From assembly GCA_964350695.1 (NCBI GenBank), contig CAYGKM010000016.1:1-31331 (forward strand): a stretch of 31,331 nucleotides of DNA, written 5' to 3'. The notes beneath the pieces are model-generated. The model saw nothing but the letters and a program-made list of their open reading frames with translations. It ran no database searches and had not been told where the DNA came from. The stretch is from TMED27 sp964350695 (lineage in GTDB: Bacteria; Pseudomonadota; Alphaproteobacteria; Micavibrionales; Micavibrionaceae). A program made the translations under genes and the position numbers. Position 1 is the stretch's first letter. The number at the start of each line of letters is the position of its first letter. Below, one piece after another: positions 31,312-31,331 of the stretch.

Positions 31312-31331
31312 ATTTCACGCCCTCCCAAACA

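Noticed and set aside
1..31331. CRISPR arrays, insertion sequences, prophage genes
   Set aside because: No regularly spaced repeats, transposase, integrase or phage structural motifs were seen on either strand.

Overview
The window reads as chromosomal DNA of an alphaproteobacterium with moderate GC content. Three things support this. The minus-strand block dcd-murA-hisG-UPF0262-infA-maf-rng followed by tRNA-Phe is a trimmed form of an order familiar in that class. A CpdR-type single-domain response regulator is present, as is a 3-hydroxybutyrate dehydrogenase. There is no phage, IS element, CRISPR array or plasmid backbone. I cannot assign a genus.

Layout. 1-2957 (+): two small lipoproteins (one with a Cys-His-Asp signature, one alpha/beta hydrolase) and a SulP transporter core without STAS. 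2961-4532 (-): a helical-repeat protein, an FkbM methyltransferase and tRNA-Phe. 4605-10315 (-): the housekeeping block rng, maf, infA, UPF0262, hisG, a small alpha+beta protein, murA, dcd and a 52-residue basic small ORF. 10435-11265 (+): an outer-membrane beta-barrel, its terminator and tRNA-Thr. 11266-13230: an AT-richer patch with two convergent, 3'-overlapping hypothetical genes and conspicuous repeats in their upstream regions. 13275-15449: a cyclic-nucleotide-binding-fold protein and two divergent SDR oxidoreductases. 15624-18311 (+): an 895-residue FecR/RTX-like protein, probably secreted by a type I system. 18308-21300 (-): glpD-glpK. 21458-23566 (+): a YjbH-family envelope protein. 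23577-24468: a hypothetical gene and a promoter/terminator-bounded non-coding transcript candidate. 24469-26789 (-): rluD coupled to a secreted beta-propeller-like protein. 26881-29222 (+): a GT4 glycosyltransferase and a metallophosphoesterase resembling the Agt/PlcP lipid-remodelling pair. 29255-31275 (+): cpdR, a structured inverted-repeat element, tRNA-Val, a two-gene receiver-domain module and a small zinc-ribbon protein.

How the parts relate. Many genes concern the envelope: peptidoglycan precursor synthesis (MurA), lipoproteins, beta-barrel and YjbH proteins, a secreted adhesin-like protein, and lipid head-group exchange. glpK/glpD feed or drain glycerol-3-phosphate, the backbone of those lipids. 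CpdR and the second receiver protein are signalling genes; CpdR points to CtrA/ClpXP cell-cycle proteolysis.

Most notable signals: (i) the PlcP/Agt-like pair; (ii) an orphan RNA candidate at 24205-24404; (iii) several genes whose -10 box ends 6-7 bases before the ATG, implying leaderless mRNAs, including near-identical promoters for the two lipoproteins; (iv) a roughly 110-base imperfect hairpin abutting tRNA-Val; (v) a murA N-terminal extension encoded inside the 3' end of dcd. All functional statements rest on reading motifs by eye; no database search was run.
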